33,210 nt of DNA from Cylindrospermum sp. FACHB-282 (GTDB taxonomy: Bacteria > Cyanobacteriota > Cyanobacteriia > Cyanobacteriales > Nostocaceae): assembly GCF_014697195.1 (NCBI RefSeq), contig NZ_JACJRJ010000061.1:1-33210 (forward strand), in the 5' to 3' direction. A program made the translations under genes and the position numbers. Below the pieces are notes generated by a model, which did no database searches, was not told where the DNA came from, and saw only the letters and a program-made list of their open reading frames with translations. Below are positions 1 through 7,442 of this stretch, piece after piece (position 1 is the stretch's first letter; each line of letters begins with the position of its first letter).

Positions 1-113
1 TATTAACATAAAGGCGCGTGGGACACACGCCCTCAAAGCTCAATCAATGTCCTCATAGAGGAGTCGTTGAGAAGCCCACACTCACCCGAAGGGGAGTGTG
101 TGGAGTATGTCAC
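1..113 (+). mobile_element. Right end of an IS200/IS605-type element (omega-RNA 3' scaffold), partial
   Basis: Two hairpins are visible. The first is an imperfect stem at about 12-31. The second is a strong stem at 77-100, with arms CACACTC and GAGTGTG enclosing CCC-GAA-GGG. It is followed by GGAGTATGTCAC. This layout (a subterminal hairpin, then a short TCA-type tip) is that of the right end of IS200/IS605 elements that carry tnpB, where the same DNA encodes the 3' part of the omega-RNA. The element body would lie left of the window. The sequence right after the tip is coding DNA of an interrupted acyltransferase gene and would serve as the omega-RNA guide. The exact tip, about 110-113, is inferred from the hairpin position, and no transposase is visible here. 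Confidence 0.55.
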
Positions 114-448
114 AAAGTGAAGATATTTTTAGTATAGTATTGATGTTTAGAAAAATTTGTGAGTCTCTTCTGTCTCGTCCAAATGAAGCACCCGTGACAG
201 TGGCTGTTACAAATATCGGTCGAATAGACATTCCCAGTGATTATGGTTTATTTAAACTTGAAGAAATTAGTTTTGTGCCTGCACAGGCAGCTTTTGGTGG
301 CGTTTTTAGTGCTGCTGTTACAACATTTCAAGACACAATGATTTTAAATTTTATGTTTTCTGAGCCTTCAATTAGTAAGGAAAGAATCGAAATTCTAATA
401 AACAATACAATTTCTTGTATTGTTGATGCCTGTAATGCCAATTATTGA
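98..448 (+). pseudogene. 3' remnant of a condensation/PapA-like acyltransferase gene
   Basis: The frame opens inside the IS right end (GTG at 98, ATG at 107), so its first few codons belong to the mobile element. From about 113 it reads as the C-terminal part of a condensation-superfamily acyltransferase. The visible pattern is a VTNIGRI strand, then YGLFKLEEISF, a GGVFSAAVTTF segment and MILNFMFSEPSIS before the terminal helix. This matches the C-terminal half of PapA-like and alcohol-acyltransferase enzymes. The HHxxxD catalytic motif of the N-terminal half is missing and should lie left of the inserted element. About 110 residues remain of a family usually over 400 long, so I call it a disrupted gene. 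Whether the 5' part survives cannot be seen. Confidence 0.6.
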
Positions 449-518
449 TGGAGATGCATAGAATAAAGCTTCAAGGATGAAATCCTAACTTGTCTAATTA
501 CAGCCATCGAACTCACGT

Positions 519-553
519 AAAAAAAGACTTGGAATCAAAAAAAACTCCAAGTC
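519..553 (-). terminator. Rho-independent terminator of the E2 gene
   Basis: The arms GACTTGGA (526-533) and TCCAAGTC (546-553) form an 8-bp stem. On the minus strand the stem is followed by a run of seven or more T (plus-strand A run 519-525). It lies about 40 bp past the stop codon of the minus-strand E2 gene. Confidence 0.85.
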
Positions 554-591
554 TCAAACTAAATTATTCCTATTTTCCTAACTCTTTACTT

Positions 592-1908
592 TTAAAGTGT
601 CAAAGATTGCGGATTGGTTTCAATCAATTTTGCTAAATCTCGCAAGAATGCCGCTGCATCAGCACCGTAAATAATCCGGTGATCAGCGGTGATATTAACT
701 TGCATTTGTTGTCGCACGCCAAATAAACCGTCGGCTGTGGCTACCACTTGCGGACGGGAGGCGCCGATCGCTAAAATTGAACCTTGTCCAGGGGGTAAAA
801 TCGCATCAAAGGTATCTACCCCAAACATTCCCAAGTTCGACAGGGTAAAAGTGCCGCTGCTGTACTCTTGGGGTTGTAGTTGTTTGGCTCTAGCTTTTTC
901 TACCAAAGACTTCCAAGTACGAGATAGAGAATAAATATCTACTAAGTCTGCATTCTGCAACACGGGTGTAATCAATCCGCCGTCATCCATTGCTACAGCT
1001 ACAGCAATGTTGATGTCAGAATGATGGACAATTCCCTGATCTGAGTAGCTAGCATTCAGCAACGGATGTTTTTGTAATGTCACCGCCACGGCTTTTGCCA
1101 GTAGGGCTGACATTGTCACTCCTTTGGACTTAATCTGCTTGTAAAGCTTGTCTAGCCCATCGGTAGTAATTGTGTAACCCACACGGAAGACGGGCACGGA
1201 TAGGCTAGCCACCATACTCCTAACTACTGCATTTTGCAGGGTATTTAGGGGCACTACCCGACCAGGGATGGAACTGCTGACCGCTGGTGCTGGTGCTGGT
1301 GTTGGTGCTGGTGCTGGTGCTGGTGCTGGTGCAACTGGGGTGATGGTTGGGGCAGTTGGTGCTCTTGTAATGGCAGCGATGGCGGGTTGCTTGTCTTTAT
1401 TGACAATTGCCTCCACATCCTCAGCGACAATACGACCGTAAGGGCCACTACCTGTAAGGGTATTCAAATCAACTTTGAGTTCTTTCGCTAACTTGCGGGC
1501 GCGGGGTGAAACTACGAGCCTTCCATCCTGGCGATTAGACCCATTTTGAGCGATCAAGGTTGGTGTTTCTACTGAAGCAGTGGCGGCTACGGTGACGGGA
1601 GAAGAGACAGGGGTTGCAGCCGCGCCTTCTGAATTGGCTAGAGACTTGGCGGTGGCGATTTCAGCTTCGGTTTCTGCTATGTAGGCGATCGCCGATCCCA
1701 CTGGGGCGGTTTCACCTGCTGGAACTAAGATATGAGCCAGAAATCCCTCATAAAAGGATTCCACATCCATATCTGCCTTATCTGACTCGACAACCACCAC
1801 TGTTTCGCCTTTTTCCACTTTATCCCCTGGCGATTTCACCCAGGAGACAATTTTGCCTTCGGTCATGGTGGAACTCAGCGCCGGCATAAATACTTCGTTA
1901 ATGCTCAT
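592..1908 (-). CDS. pdhC: Dihydrolipoamide acetyltransferase, E2 of pyruvate dehydrogenase
   Basis: This is the E2 core of the pyruvate dehydrogenase complex, which transfers acetyl groups from lipoamide to CoA. The 438 residues show an N-terminal lipoyl domain (about 2-80) with the lipoylated lysine in ESDKAD (K44). An E3/E1-binding domain follows at about 131-168 (VVSPRARKLAKEL...GSGPYGRIVAEDV), then a swinging linker almost purely Ala-Pro (about 184-210) and the catalytic acyltransferase domain (about 215-435). The active-site histidine is H410 in ADHRIIYGAD. The family consensus is HxxxDG, so Tyr replaces the usual Asp here; I recall this variant from other cyanobacterial E2 proteins. One lipoyl domain only. 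It is monocistronic, with its own terminator downstream. Confidence 0.95.
   Translation of the reverse strand: MSINEVFMPALSSTMTEGKIVSWVKSPGDKVEKGETVVVVESDKADMDVESFYEGFLAHILVPAGETAPVGSAIAYIAETEAEIATAKSLANSEGAAATPVSSPVTVAATASVETPTLIAQNGSNRQDGRLVVSPRARKLAKELKVDLNTLTGSGPYGRIVAEDVEAIVNKDKQPAIAAITRAPTAPTITPVAPAPAPAPAPTPAPAPAVSSSIPGRVVPLNTLQNAVVRSMVASLSVPVFRVGYTITTDGLDKLYKQIKSKGVTMSALLAKAVAVTLQKHPLLNASYSDQGIVHHSDINIAVAVAMDDGGLITPVLQNADLVDIYSLSRTWKSLVEKARAKQLQPQEYSSGTFTLSNLGMFGVDTFDAILPPGQGSILAIGASRPQVVATADGLFGVRQQMQVNITADHRIIYGADAAAFLRDLAKLIETNPQSLTL
1283..1332. repeat. Hexanucleotide GCTGGT tandem repeat inside the E2 gene
   Basis: About eight imperfect copies of GCTGGT encode the (Ala-Pro)n linker on the minus strand. 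One unit is GTTGGT, giving Thr-Pro. The repeat length is a multiple of six, so gain or loss of units keeps the frame and alters linker length only. Confidence 0.85.
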
Positions 1909-2090
1909 AGGGTGGTTTCAGAATCAATAGTTTATGGACTTTAACAGCTTCCGCCAGATTGAATTGTATCCTGGACTAGGACGTTTAGATTTGAGATTTT
2001 ATATTTCAGATTGGGGACCCAAGGGACTGTGGTATTGCTAACGGTTGCCCAATCGATTAACCCTGGAACTTAAAGACGAACCAAATGTCT

Positions 2091-2165
2091 ATATATATAG
2101 CAATCTTCAATGGTTAGTCAATATCCATGTTGGCTGTCAATAGCCACTGGGATTGCTATATATAT
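2091..2165. repeat. Fold-back repeat with 15-bp arms
   Basis: The arm ATATATATAGCAATC (2091-2105) is the exact reverse complement of 2151-2165. The 45-bp centre carries the partly complementary TGGTTAGTC / GGCTGTCAATAGCCACTGG. The rest of the 340-bp gap 1909-2248 shows no gene. The TATAGCAATC end is shared with the repeat at 22823-23031, suggesting one dispersed cyanobacterial fold-back family. It may also carry promoter elements for the gene at 2249. Confidence 0.7.
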
Positions 2166-2248
2166 TTATATTCTTCACCTTTTCTCCAGACACAGGAGAT
2201 TCTTATAACTATTGCTAATCAGCCTGTTGGAAATTCCCCTTTAATTCT

Positions 2249-2782
2249 ATGTCGGCAAAGTTAAATTTGTTTTTGATTTTGATACTCAGTTTCTTTGCTA
2301 CTGCTGGGGCTGGGTTTTATATTACCCAGCGCCAGCCATCTGAACTGATTGTTGGGATTAGTAATGGGCCACAGCAGCAATTAGCTGTGGTGCAGCAGTC
2401 TCAAAACTTTCTAGACTACCCAGAGCGTTCTCATTATAAAACTATACCTCTAGAAAGTATAAATTATGCTCTCCAGGGCAGTGATCCCGCTACCCTAGCC
2501 TTGAATGCCTTTGAAGACATAGCATCAGTCGTAGGAACAAGAAAGGTAGAGGTCGTTTATCCCCAACGGAATCAAGCCTCAGTGACGATTACACAAATCA
2601 ATATGCCTACTCATCAGACAAAATCAGTTGGTGCGATAAGATATCGAGTTGAGATGACAACTTTTGGGCGATCGCTTTTAGTTAGCTCACCCCCAGTGTG
2701 GCAAATTATCTGGGCTGGCTACCAGGTGCAATGTTGGACTGGGAGTAGTTCTGACAAAAAGTTAACCGAAAAATGTCAGTAG
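2249..2782 (+). CDS. Conserved hypothetical exported or membrane-anchored protein
   Basis: This 177-residue protein has an N-terminal hydrophobic segment (about 5-25, LFLILILSFFATAGAGFYI) preceded by a lysine. It reads as an uncleaved anchor or signal peptide with the rest outside the cytoplasmic membrane. The remainder is a mixed alpha/beta domain with no catalytic motif I recognise. There are two cysteines near the C-terminus (QCWTG and EKCQ) that could form a disulfide. No Shine-Dalgarno is evident before the ATG. It converges with the YlqD-like gene, the two stop codons being only 41 bp apart. It looks like a cyanobacteria-restricted family; I cannot assign a function. Confidence 0.7.
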   Translation: MSAKLNLFLILILSFFATAGAGFYITQRQPSELIVGISNGPQQQLAVVQQSQNFLDYPERSHYKTIPLESINYALQGSDPATLALNAFEDIASVVGTRKVEVVYPQRNQASVTITQINMPTHQTKSVGAIRYRVEMTTFGRSLLVSSPPVWQIIWAGYQVQCWTGSSSDKKLTEKCQ

Positions 2783-2818
2783 TCAGTAGTCAGTTGCTCA
2801 TGACTAATGACTAATGAC
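2775..2818. terminator. Heptamer-repeat hairpin between convergent genes
   Basis: GTCAGTA heptamers (from 2775) face GACTAAT heptamers (to 2818), and the two arrays pair as an imperfect hairpin with G-T wobbles. It overlaps the last codons of the plus-strand gene and lies just after the stop of the minus-strand gene, so it could terminate both. Such heptamers are typical short tandem repeats of filamentous cyanobacteria. Confidence 0.5.
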
Positions 2819-2822
2819 AATT

Positions 2823-3272
2823 TTAGATATCGCCGCGAATTTCTTCTACAATGCCGTCACGCAGAACGATTTCCACCTGCATTTTGCTAATCAGGTTATC
2901 ACCCGGTTCTACCCGGAAAAAGCCTTCCATTTGAAACTGGTTGACTTCCTGATCTGATTCCAGAAACTGCACTTGCTGTAGGTTTTGCAGCAATTGATTT
3001 TTCTGCTCTAGCAGTTCACTTTTCTTTTGATTCACCTGAAGTTGGATATTATCAATTTGTTGGATCGTCTGGGGGCCGGGTGGTTGTAAACTCTGCTTTT
3101 GAATTGCCGCGATCGCCCTTTGTCCTTCGACGTCCAGTTGTTGCAGTTGCTGATCAAGTTGGTTGATCTGCGTTTGCAGCTGCTGTTGTACTTCATCTTT
3201 CCAGAGGGGAGTAACGATCACTTTGACGTTGACAATGCGCTTCAGAAGCAATTGAGGGTTGGAGACATCCAT
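2823..3272 (-). CDS. YlqD-like coiled-coil protein
   Basis: This is a 149-residue protein of the YlqD type, of unknown biochemical role. The order is a short beta N-terminus (LLLKRIVNVKVIVTPLWKDE), a long Gln- and Leu-rich coiled coil (about 28-105, with repeated QLDQQLQQL heptads), then a beta-rich C-terminal domain (FQMEGFFRVEPGDNL...VEIVLRDGIVEEIRGDI). I chose the ATG at 3272, giving MDVSNPQLLLKR, which fits my memory of cyanobacterial family members; a GTG at 3284 would add four residues. It lies 44 bp after the acyl-ACP synthetase on the same strand, so it is probably co-transcribed with it. Confidence 0.75.
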   Translation of the reverse strand: MDVSNPQLLLKRIVNVKVIVTPLWKDEVQQQLQTQINQLDQQLQQLDVEGQRAIAAIQKQSLQPPGPQTIQQIDNIQLQVNQKKSELLEQKNQLLQNLQQVQFLESDQEVNQFQMEGFFRVEPGDNLISKMQVEIVLRDGIVEEIRGDI

Positions 3273-3316
3273 AAAAGGTTTCACGTGTACTCTTAATAGG
3301 GGAGCAAGTGGAATTA

Positions 3317-5293
3317 TCAGGCAAACATTCCGTCAATAGTATCGCGATAGCGTTCCATGACGACGTGTCGCCGGATTTTCAGCGTCTGTGTCATCAAGCC
3401 ATTTTCAATGGAAAACGGTTCCACAATTAGTTTGAATCGATTAATGCGATCATCGGCTCGATAGCCTGGACGATTTTGCACTTCTCGATTCAATTCTTGC
3501 CGAAATAAATCCTGGATTATTTTACTCTCCAGGTTAATTTTTTGACCGGATGAGGCGGTAATTTCATCATCTTGGCTGATCAAATGCAGATTTTGAGCTT
3601 CTGCCCATTTTTCTAAGGCTTCGACATTGGGGACAATTAAAGCACCGATGCTGCGCTGATCTTGTCCTACGAGCATGATCTGGTCAATGTAGGGCGATCG
3701 CAAACAAGCATCTTCTATTGGCTGCGGCTCGATATTTTCCCCATTGGTCAACACAATCGTATCCTTTGCCCTACCAGTCAGCACCAAATCATTTTGCGGA
3801 GTCAACCAACCCAAATCACCGCTATCAAACCAACCCTCCGCATCAATTGCTTTCCTTGTCGCTTCAGGATTTTGGTAATAGCCTTGCATAATTTGTGGCC
3901 CCCTCAGCAATACCAAGCCTCGCTCAGAAGCTGGTAGAGGCTTTCTTGTTTCAGGATCAACAATTTTAGCTTCTGTGCCGGGAATTGGTTGTCCAGCGGT
4001 TCCCCGGAAATTGCGCCAATGACGACGTGCATGGGTAACAGGAGAAGTTTCCGTCAAGCCATAGCCGACTAAAATTTCCACACCGACAATTTCAAAAAAG
4101 TTATCTATGTGCTTAGGAAGCGCACCACCGCCGCTAATCACATACTTGATTCTTCCTCCCGTTGCTTCCCGTACCTTGGCATAAACCAGCCGTTCTCCCA
4201 GTGCGTGGAAGGGAAACAAAGCAGATGCTAGTATTCTCGATGCTAATCGCTCGAATTTTGAGGCATCAAGATGCTCTAAACTCAAATTCTGGGCAATTCG
4301 CCGCGCTTTGATATATTTCTCACTTACGCCTAATAAAAAGTTAATCAGGCGTTGTTTTTTCCCTGGCTGTTCGCGAAACTGCTTTTGCACACCTTCATAA
4401 ATCGATTCCCAGAGGCGGGGTACAGCCACCATGAAACGGGGTTTAAATTTTTTCAAATCTGCTTTGACAGAGCGTAAATTTGTATAAATTTGCTCACAAC
4501 CTTGAGAAAGCAAGAAATACTCCCCGCTGCGTTCGTAGCTGTGCCAAGTGGGGAGGATGCTGAGGACATTATCTCCCACTGCTGGCTGCACTACTGACCC
4601 CAGCGCCTTTGCTTGGTGCAGCAAATTGCCGTGAGAAAGCATCACACCTTTGGGTTTCCCCGTAGTACCAGAGGTATAAATTAGAGTTGCTAAGGTATCG
4701 CCGTTTTGCTTAACTGGCACAAAAGTATGCTTTGCCCCAACTGCCATCAACTGTGAAAAATTCAGCAATTTTATGGTTTCGTCAGTGGGTGGTGCTTCAT
4801 CTGAAAGTAAAATTACCAGTTGAATTGGTAAATCCCTAAGTCCCTGTCGCAGTTTATTTAGTGTCTTTAAATCTTCGACTACTAGGGCCGTGCTGCCACT
4901 ATTGGCGATGATAAATAGCAATTCTTCTCGTTCCGCTTGGGCGCTACGCACCGCATTCACAGCCCCATCTCTCATCATCCCTTGATCGGCAATAAACCAC
5001 CGAGGGCTGTTGTCAGCAATTAGGGAGATCCTATCGCCTTGTTTAACTCCCAAAGCCTGCAACCCAGCCGCAAATTGTTGAATTTGTTCTGCTAGTTGGG
5101 TATAAGTAATTACTACTTCTGGTTTTGCGTGGGGGTTGCGGAGGGCAACCTGATTACCAAATTCCTTGGCTGCTATGGGCCAAATTTCTGGCAGTGACTC
5201 CACATTGGTGTAGTCTACCAAACGCTGTATTGCCAAAAGTTCTCTGTCCGTAAAGTTAGATAGCAAAGAAGATCCAGGTTGGGTTTGTGACAT
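3317..5293 (-). CDS. aas: Long-chain acyl-ACP/acyl-CoA synthetase (AMP-forming)
   Basis: This enzyme activates free fatty acids with ATP through an acyl-AMP. In cyanobacteria the homologue loads acyl carrier protein and recycles fatty acids released from membrane lipids. The 658 residues carry the ANL signatures: P-loop TLIYTSGTTGKPKG (203-216), GYGLTETSP (410-418), the GWFDSGDLG hinge region (about 490) and LTGRAKDTIVLTNGENIEP, which includes the mobile C-terminal domain. The insertion around 305-375 (helical, KKQRLINFLLGVSEKYIKAR) and total length match the cyanobacterial Aas/FadD15-like group rather than the roughly 560-residue FadD group. Start ATG at 5293. It leads a likely two-gene unit with the YlqD-like gene. 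Confidence 0.9.
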   Translation of the reverse strand: MSQTQPGSSLLSNFTDRELLAIQRLVDYTNVESLPEIWPIAAKEFGNQVALRNPHAKPEVVITYTQLAEQIQQFAAGLQALGVKQGDRISLIADNSPRWFIADQGMMRDGAVNAVRSAQAEREELLFIIANSGSTALVVEDLKTLNKLRQGLRDLPIQLVILLSDEAPPTDETIKLLNFSQLMAVGAKHTFVPVKQNGDTLATLIYTSGTTGKPKGVMLSHGNLLHQAKALGSVVQPAVGDNVLSILPTWHSYERSGEYFLLSQGCEQIYTNLRSVKADLKKFKPRFMVAVPRLWESIYEGVQKQFREQPGKKQRLINFLLGVSEKYIKARRIAQNLSLEHLDASKFERLASRILASALFPFHALGERLVYAKVREATGGRIKYVISGGGALPKHIDNFFEIVGVEILVGYGLTETSPVTHARRHWRNFRGTAGQPIPGTEAKIVDPETRKPLPASERGLVLLRGPQIMQGYYQNPEATRKAIDAEGWFDSGDLGWLTPQNDLVLTGRAKDTIVLTNGENIEPQPIEDACLRSPYIDQIMLVGQDQRSIGALIVPNVEALEKWAEAQNLHLISQDDEITASSGQKINLESKIIQDLFRQELNREVQNRPGYRADDRINRFKLIVEPFSIENGLMTQTLKIRRHVVMERYRDTIDGMFA

Positions 5294-5535
5294 GATGGTG
5301 TTTCTTCCAGTTTATTTCGGTATAGCGCTAAGATAAGTGTCTTGAATATCCACATTGCCTACTGTGTATAACAATAAAGGGAATTCAACGGTTATTTTTA
5401 CAAAAATTTATGATAAAATTAATTTATATAAACTGCAAACAATCAATTGCTTCTTGATCAGTTGCTGAAATTTGGTTTGCAGCTAAAAACAGCACCCACC
5501 TAATTTCTACAAGGGGTGATTACCTATAAGGATAG
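5294..5535. promoter_or_regulatory. Divergent promoter region between aas and small-protein gene
   Basis: A 242-bp AT-rich spacer between divergent genes. AAGGA (5528-5532) sits just before the ATGATG of the downstream small gene. I see no clear operator, and no gene in it. Confidence 0.4.
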
Positions 5536-5775
5536 ATGATGGATGCGATATTCTTCACACTAATCAACACTGCTGCTTGTCTGGCTTTCCCCAAGATTCT
5601 ATCTATCCTTTTGGCTCCGAAAACCAAATCTCCTCAACCATCGGCGATTACCTCTGAGTTACAAACAGCTAGAGTCGGAATTACCAGTTTTCCCTATTGT
5701 ACTGTTTACTCCTTGACTGGTAGTCAATACTGTAAATTCAGCCCTAATTTCTGTGCTAGATGTTCTACAAATTAG
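5536..5775 (+). CDS. Small hydrophobic protein, tandem paralogue A (unknown family)
   Basis: This 79-residue protein of unknown function is clearly paralogous to the 49-residue product at 6155. The shared N-terminal pattern is D-x-IF-x-TL-x-NT-x-ACLA-x-PK-x-LS, then a hydrophobic stretch and KxKS. The segment IFFTLINTAACLAFPKILSI is long enough to span or lie in a membrane. After the shared part comes a linker, then ITSFPY, which aligns with the IPSFS end of the paralogue. Product A continues 25 residues further with four cysteines (C-x11-C-x6-C-x2-C), as if an ancestral stop had been lost. Two ATGs (5536, 5539) follow AAGGA; the second gives better spacing. It belongs to no family I can name. 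Confidence 0.65.
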   Translation: MMDAIFFTLINTAACLAFPKILSILLAPKTKSPQPSAITSELQTARVGITSFPYCTVYSLTGSQYCKFSPNFCARCSTN

Positions 5776-6154
5776 CCTGCTATTTGTCGGATACATCTAA
5801 AGCGTGAAGATTTGGGGATATGTCCTGGAAAATCAAAGCTAAAATCCGCAAATTGGTAACAGGTAATCGGTAACTTTAGACTATCCATTACCTTTTACCC
5901 ATTACTGATTAGCATTAATAATATTAAACAATAAGAGCTAGATATTAGCTGATTAACTGGCTAAGTATGACCTTTTTTGAATTCCCCGTTCGCCTTTGGC
6001 GTCCCGTAGGGAAGGGGTTGACGATATGTAAATATATTTATTCAACTTATAGCCTGTAAAAGAAATTTAAAATCTTCTAGGCAAGGGTTGGTACTAATTG
6101 TGCATCAAACTTATAAATAGGAACCACAAATTATCAACCAGGGAGGGCTGAACT
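5776..6154. other. Intergenic region between the two small paralogues
   Basis: No gene seen. It holds a run of degenerate GGTAACAGGTAATCGGTAAC / TTACCTTTTACCCATTAC heptamer-like repeats (about 5857-5910). It also holds a compact fold-back (5983-6017: TTCCCC...GAAGGGG around GCCTTTGGC) of the kind dispersed in Nostoc genomes. The last 60 bp must carry the promoter of the next gene. Confidence 0.5.
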
Positions 6155-6304
6155 ATGAGTTTGATAGATGGTATCTTCTTGACGCTGTTAAATACTGTTG
6201 CTTGCCTGGCATTACCTAAACTGCTGTCTGTAATCGTAGCTGGTAAAAGCAAAAGTACTGCATTCTTGCCAGAGTCTAGCTCTGAGATCCCCAGTTTTTC
6301 CTAA
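6155..6304 (+). CDS. Small hydrophobic protein, tandem paralogue B (unknown family)
   Basis: This 49-residue protein starts at ATG 6155 behind a strong Shine-Dalgarno GGGAGG (6141-6146, 8-nt spacing). It is too short to appear in an ordinary ORF list. It aligns with paralogue A along its first 33 residues, with identical IF, TL, NT, ACLA, PK, LS and K-x-KS blocks and conservative changes between them. It then has a short polar tail ending EIPSFS. The hydrophobic core (about 4-30) and single cysteine (C17, conserved in A) suggest a membrane-associated peptide. Conservation between tandem copies at the protein level, plus the ribosome-binding site, make a real gene likely. No function can be given. 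Confidence 0.75.
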   Translation: MSLIDGIFLTLLNTVACLALPKLLSVIVAGKSKSTAFLPESSSEIPSFS

Positions 6305-6319
6305 TTTAGCCTGAAATAG

Positions 6320-6354
6320 GCGATCGCTTTGATGGGGGCAAAGAAAGCGATCGC
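6320..6354. terminator. HIP1-based hairpin after paralogue B
   Basis: GCGATCGCTTT (6320-6330) and AAAGCGATCGC (6344-6354) form an 11-bp perfect stem built from two HIP1 octamers, 16 bp past the stop codon of the small gene. There is no U-run, only an AT-rich tail, so termination is plausible rather than certain. Confidence 0.5.
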
Positions 6355-6428
6355 TAATAAATATTTGATACATTTGATACACCATCATACTAAAATCCTG
6401 AAGGAAGTCTATCTCAAAGCATTTTAAA

Positions 6429-7181
6429 ATGGCAGAATTTGATAACAAGGTTGCTCTAGTCACAGGTGGCAGTTCTGGCATCGGTCGAGCATCTGCACTA
6501 GCTTTTGCCCAAAAGGGAGCTAAGGTAGTGGTTGCAAGCCGCAGAGTCAAAGAGAGCCAAGAAACTGTTGCACTGATTCAAGCTATTGGTGGTGAAGCTA
6601 CGTTTGTGCAAACTGACATAACTCAGGCAGTTGAGGTGGAAAACTTAATTGCTCAAACAGTTGCTACTTATGGTCGCCTCGACTATGCCTTCAATAATGC
6701 AGGTACTGAAGGAATACCGGGACTTGGCATTGAACAAACAGAGCAAAATTGGGATCAGATCATCAATACCAATCTCAAAGGGGTTTGGTTGTCGATGAAG
6801 TACCAAATCCCGCAAATGTTGAAGCAAGGTGGAGGCGCGATTGTGAATAACTCTTCCGTCGCTGGATTAGTTGGCTTTGTCAATATTTCTATCTACGCGG
6901 CTAGCAAGCATGGTGTAATTGGTTTGACAAAATCACTAGCTTTAGAACACGCTAAAGACAATATTAGAATTAACGCCGTGTGTCCTGGTGGGATTGAGAC
7001 AGATATGGTCAATCGCGGTTTTGGTGAGGAAGGCAAAATCCAACTCACAGCTTTACATCCTGTTGGTCGTTTGGGTAAGTCAGAAGAGATAGCCAACGGC
7101 GTTACCTGGCTTTGTTCAGATGGGGCCAGTTTCGTCACTGGTCAATCTCTAGCCATTGATGGTGGTTTGACAGCGCAGTAG
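6429..7181 (+). CDS. Short-chain dehydrogenase/reductase (SDR)
   Basis: A cytoplasmic NAD(P)-dependent oxidoreductase of the classical SDR type, 250 residues, full length. Visible motifs are the cofactor-binding TGGSSGIG (12-19), NNAG (89-92), N115, the catalytic Ser (S142/S143), Y156 and K160 (YAASK), and the PGGIETDM segment. The C-terminal SFVTGQSLAIDGG is typical of FabG-like and glucose-1-dehydrogenase-like members. S-R-R at 38-40 after the second strand suggests NADP preference. The substrate cannot be told from sequence. It stands 125 bp after the small-protein gene with a hairpin between, so it is probably its own unit. Confidence 0.9.
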   Translation: MAEFDNKVALVTGGSSGIGRASALAFAQKGAKVVVASRRVKESQETVALIQAIGGEATFVQTDITQAVEVENLIAQTVATYGRLDYAFNNAGTEGIPGLGIEQTEQNWDQIINTNLKGVWLSMKYQIPQMLKQGGGAIVNNSSVAGLVGFVNISIYAASKHGVIGLTKSLALEHAKDNIRINAVCPGGIETDMVNRGFGEEGKIQLTALHPVGRLGKSEEIANGVTWLCSDGASFVTGQSLAIDGGLTAQ

Positions 7182-7192
7182 TTTCACTATTT

Positions 7193-7401
7193 CCTCTCCT
7201 ACTCAGGCTACCGTGTACACACAAGTCTCTCTCGATGCAATTGATAGTTTATGGAACGGAGGAAACAAACCTCACCCTGGTTCTGCTTTCTGTCCCTCTC
7301 CAACCCATAGAGAGGGAAGTTCGTCAGTACAGGATGAGGTTGAAAAAGACTTTTGGGTAATTGCATAACTTGTGTCTACACCGTAGCCTATTCGGGAGAG
7401 G
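7193..7401. repeat. MITE-like element with terminal inverted repeats
   Basis: The arm 7205-7226 (AGGCTACCGTGTACACACAAGT) pairs with 7368-7389 with two mismatches. Outer CCTCTCC (7193-7199) and GGAGAGG (7395-7401) extend the pairing. The centre holds an 8-bp hairpin TCCCTCTC / GAGAGGGA. There is no ORF. A 26-bp piece of one end recurs inverted at 27740-27765 with one mismatch, so the ends are dispersed in the genome. It fills the gap between the SDR and recQ stop codons and may terminate both. Confidence 0.6.
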
Positions 7402-7442
7402 AATAAATATGCGTTTTTGGGAGCTTTTTTGGCCCAGGACAA

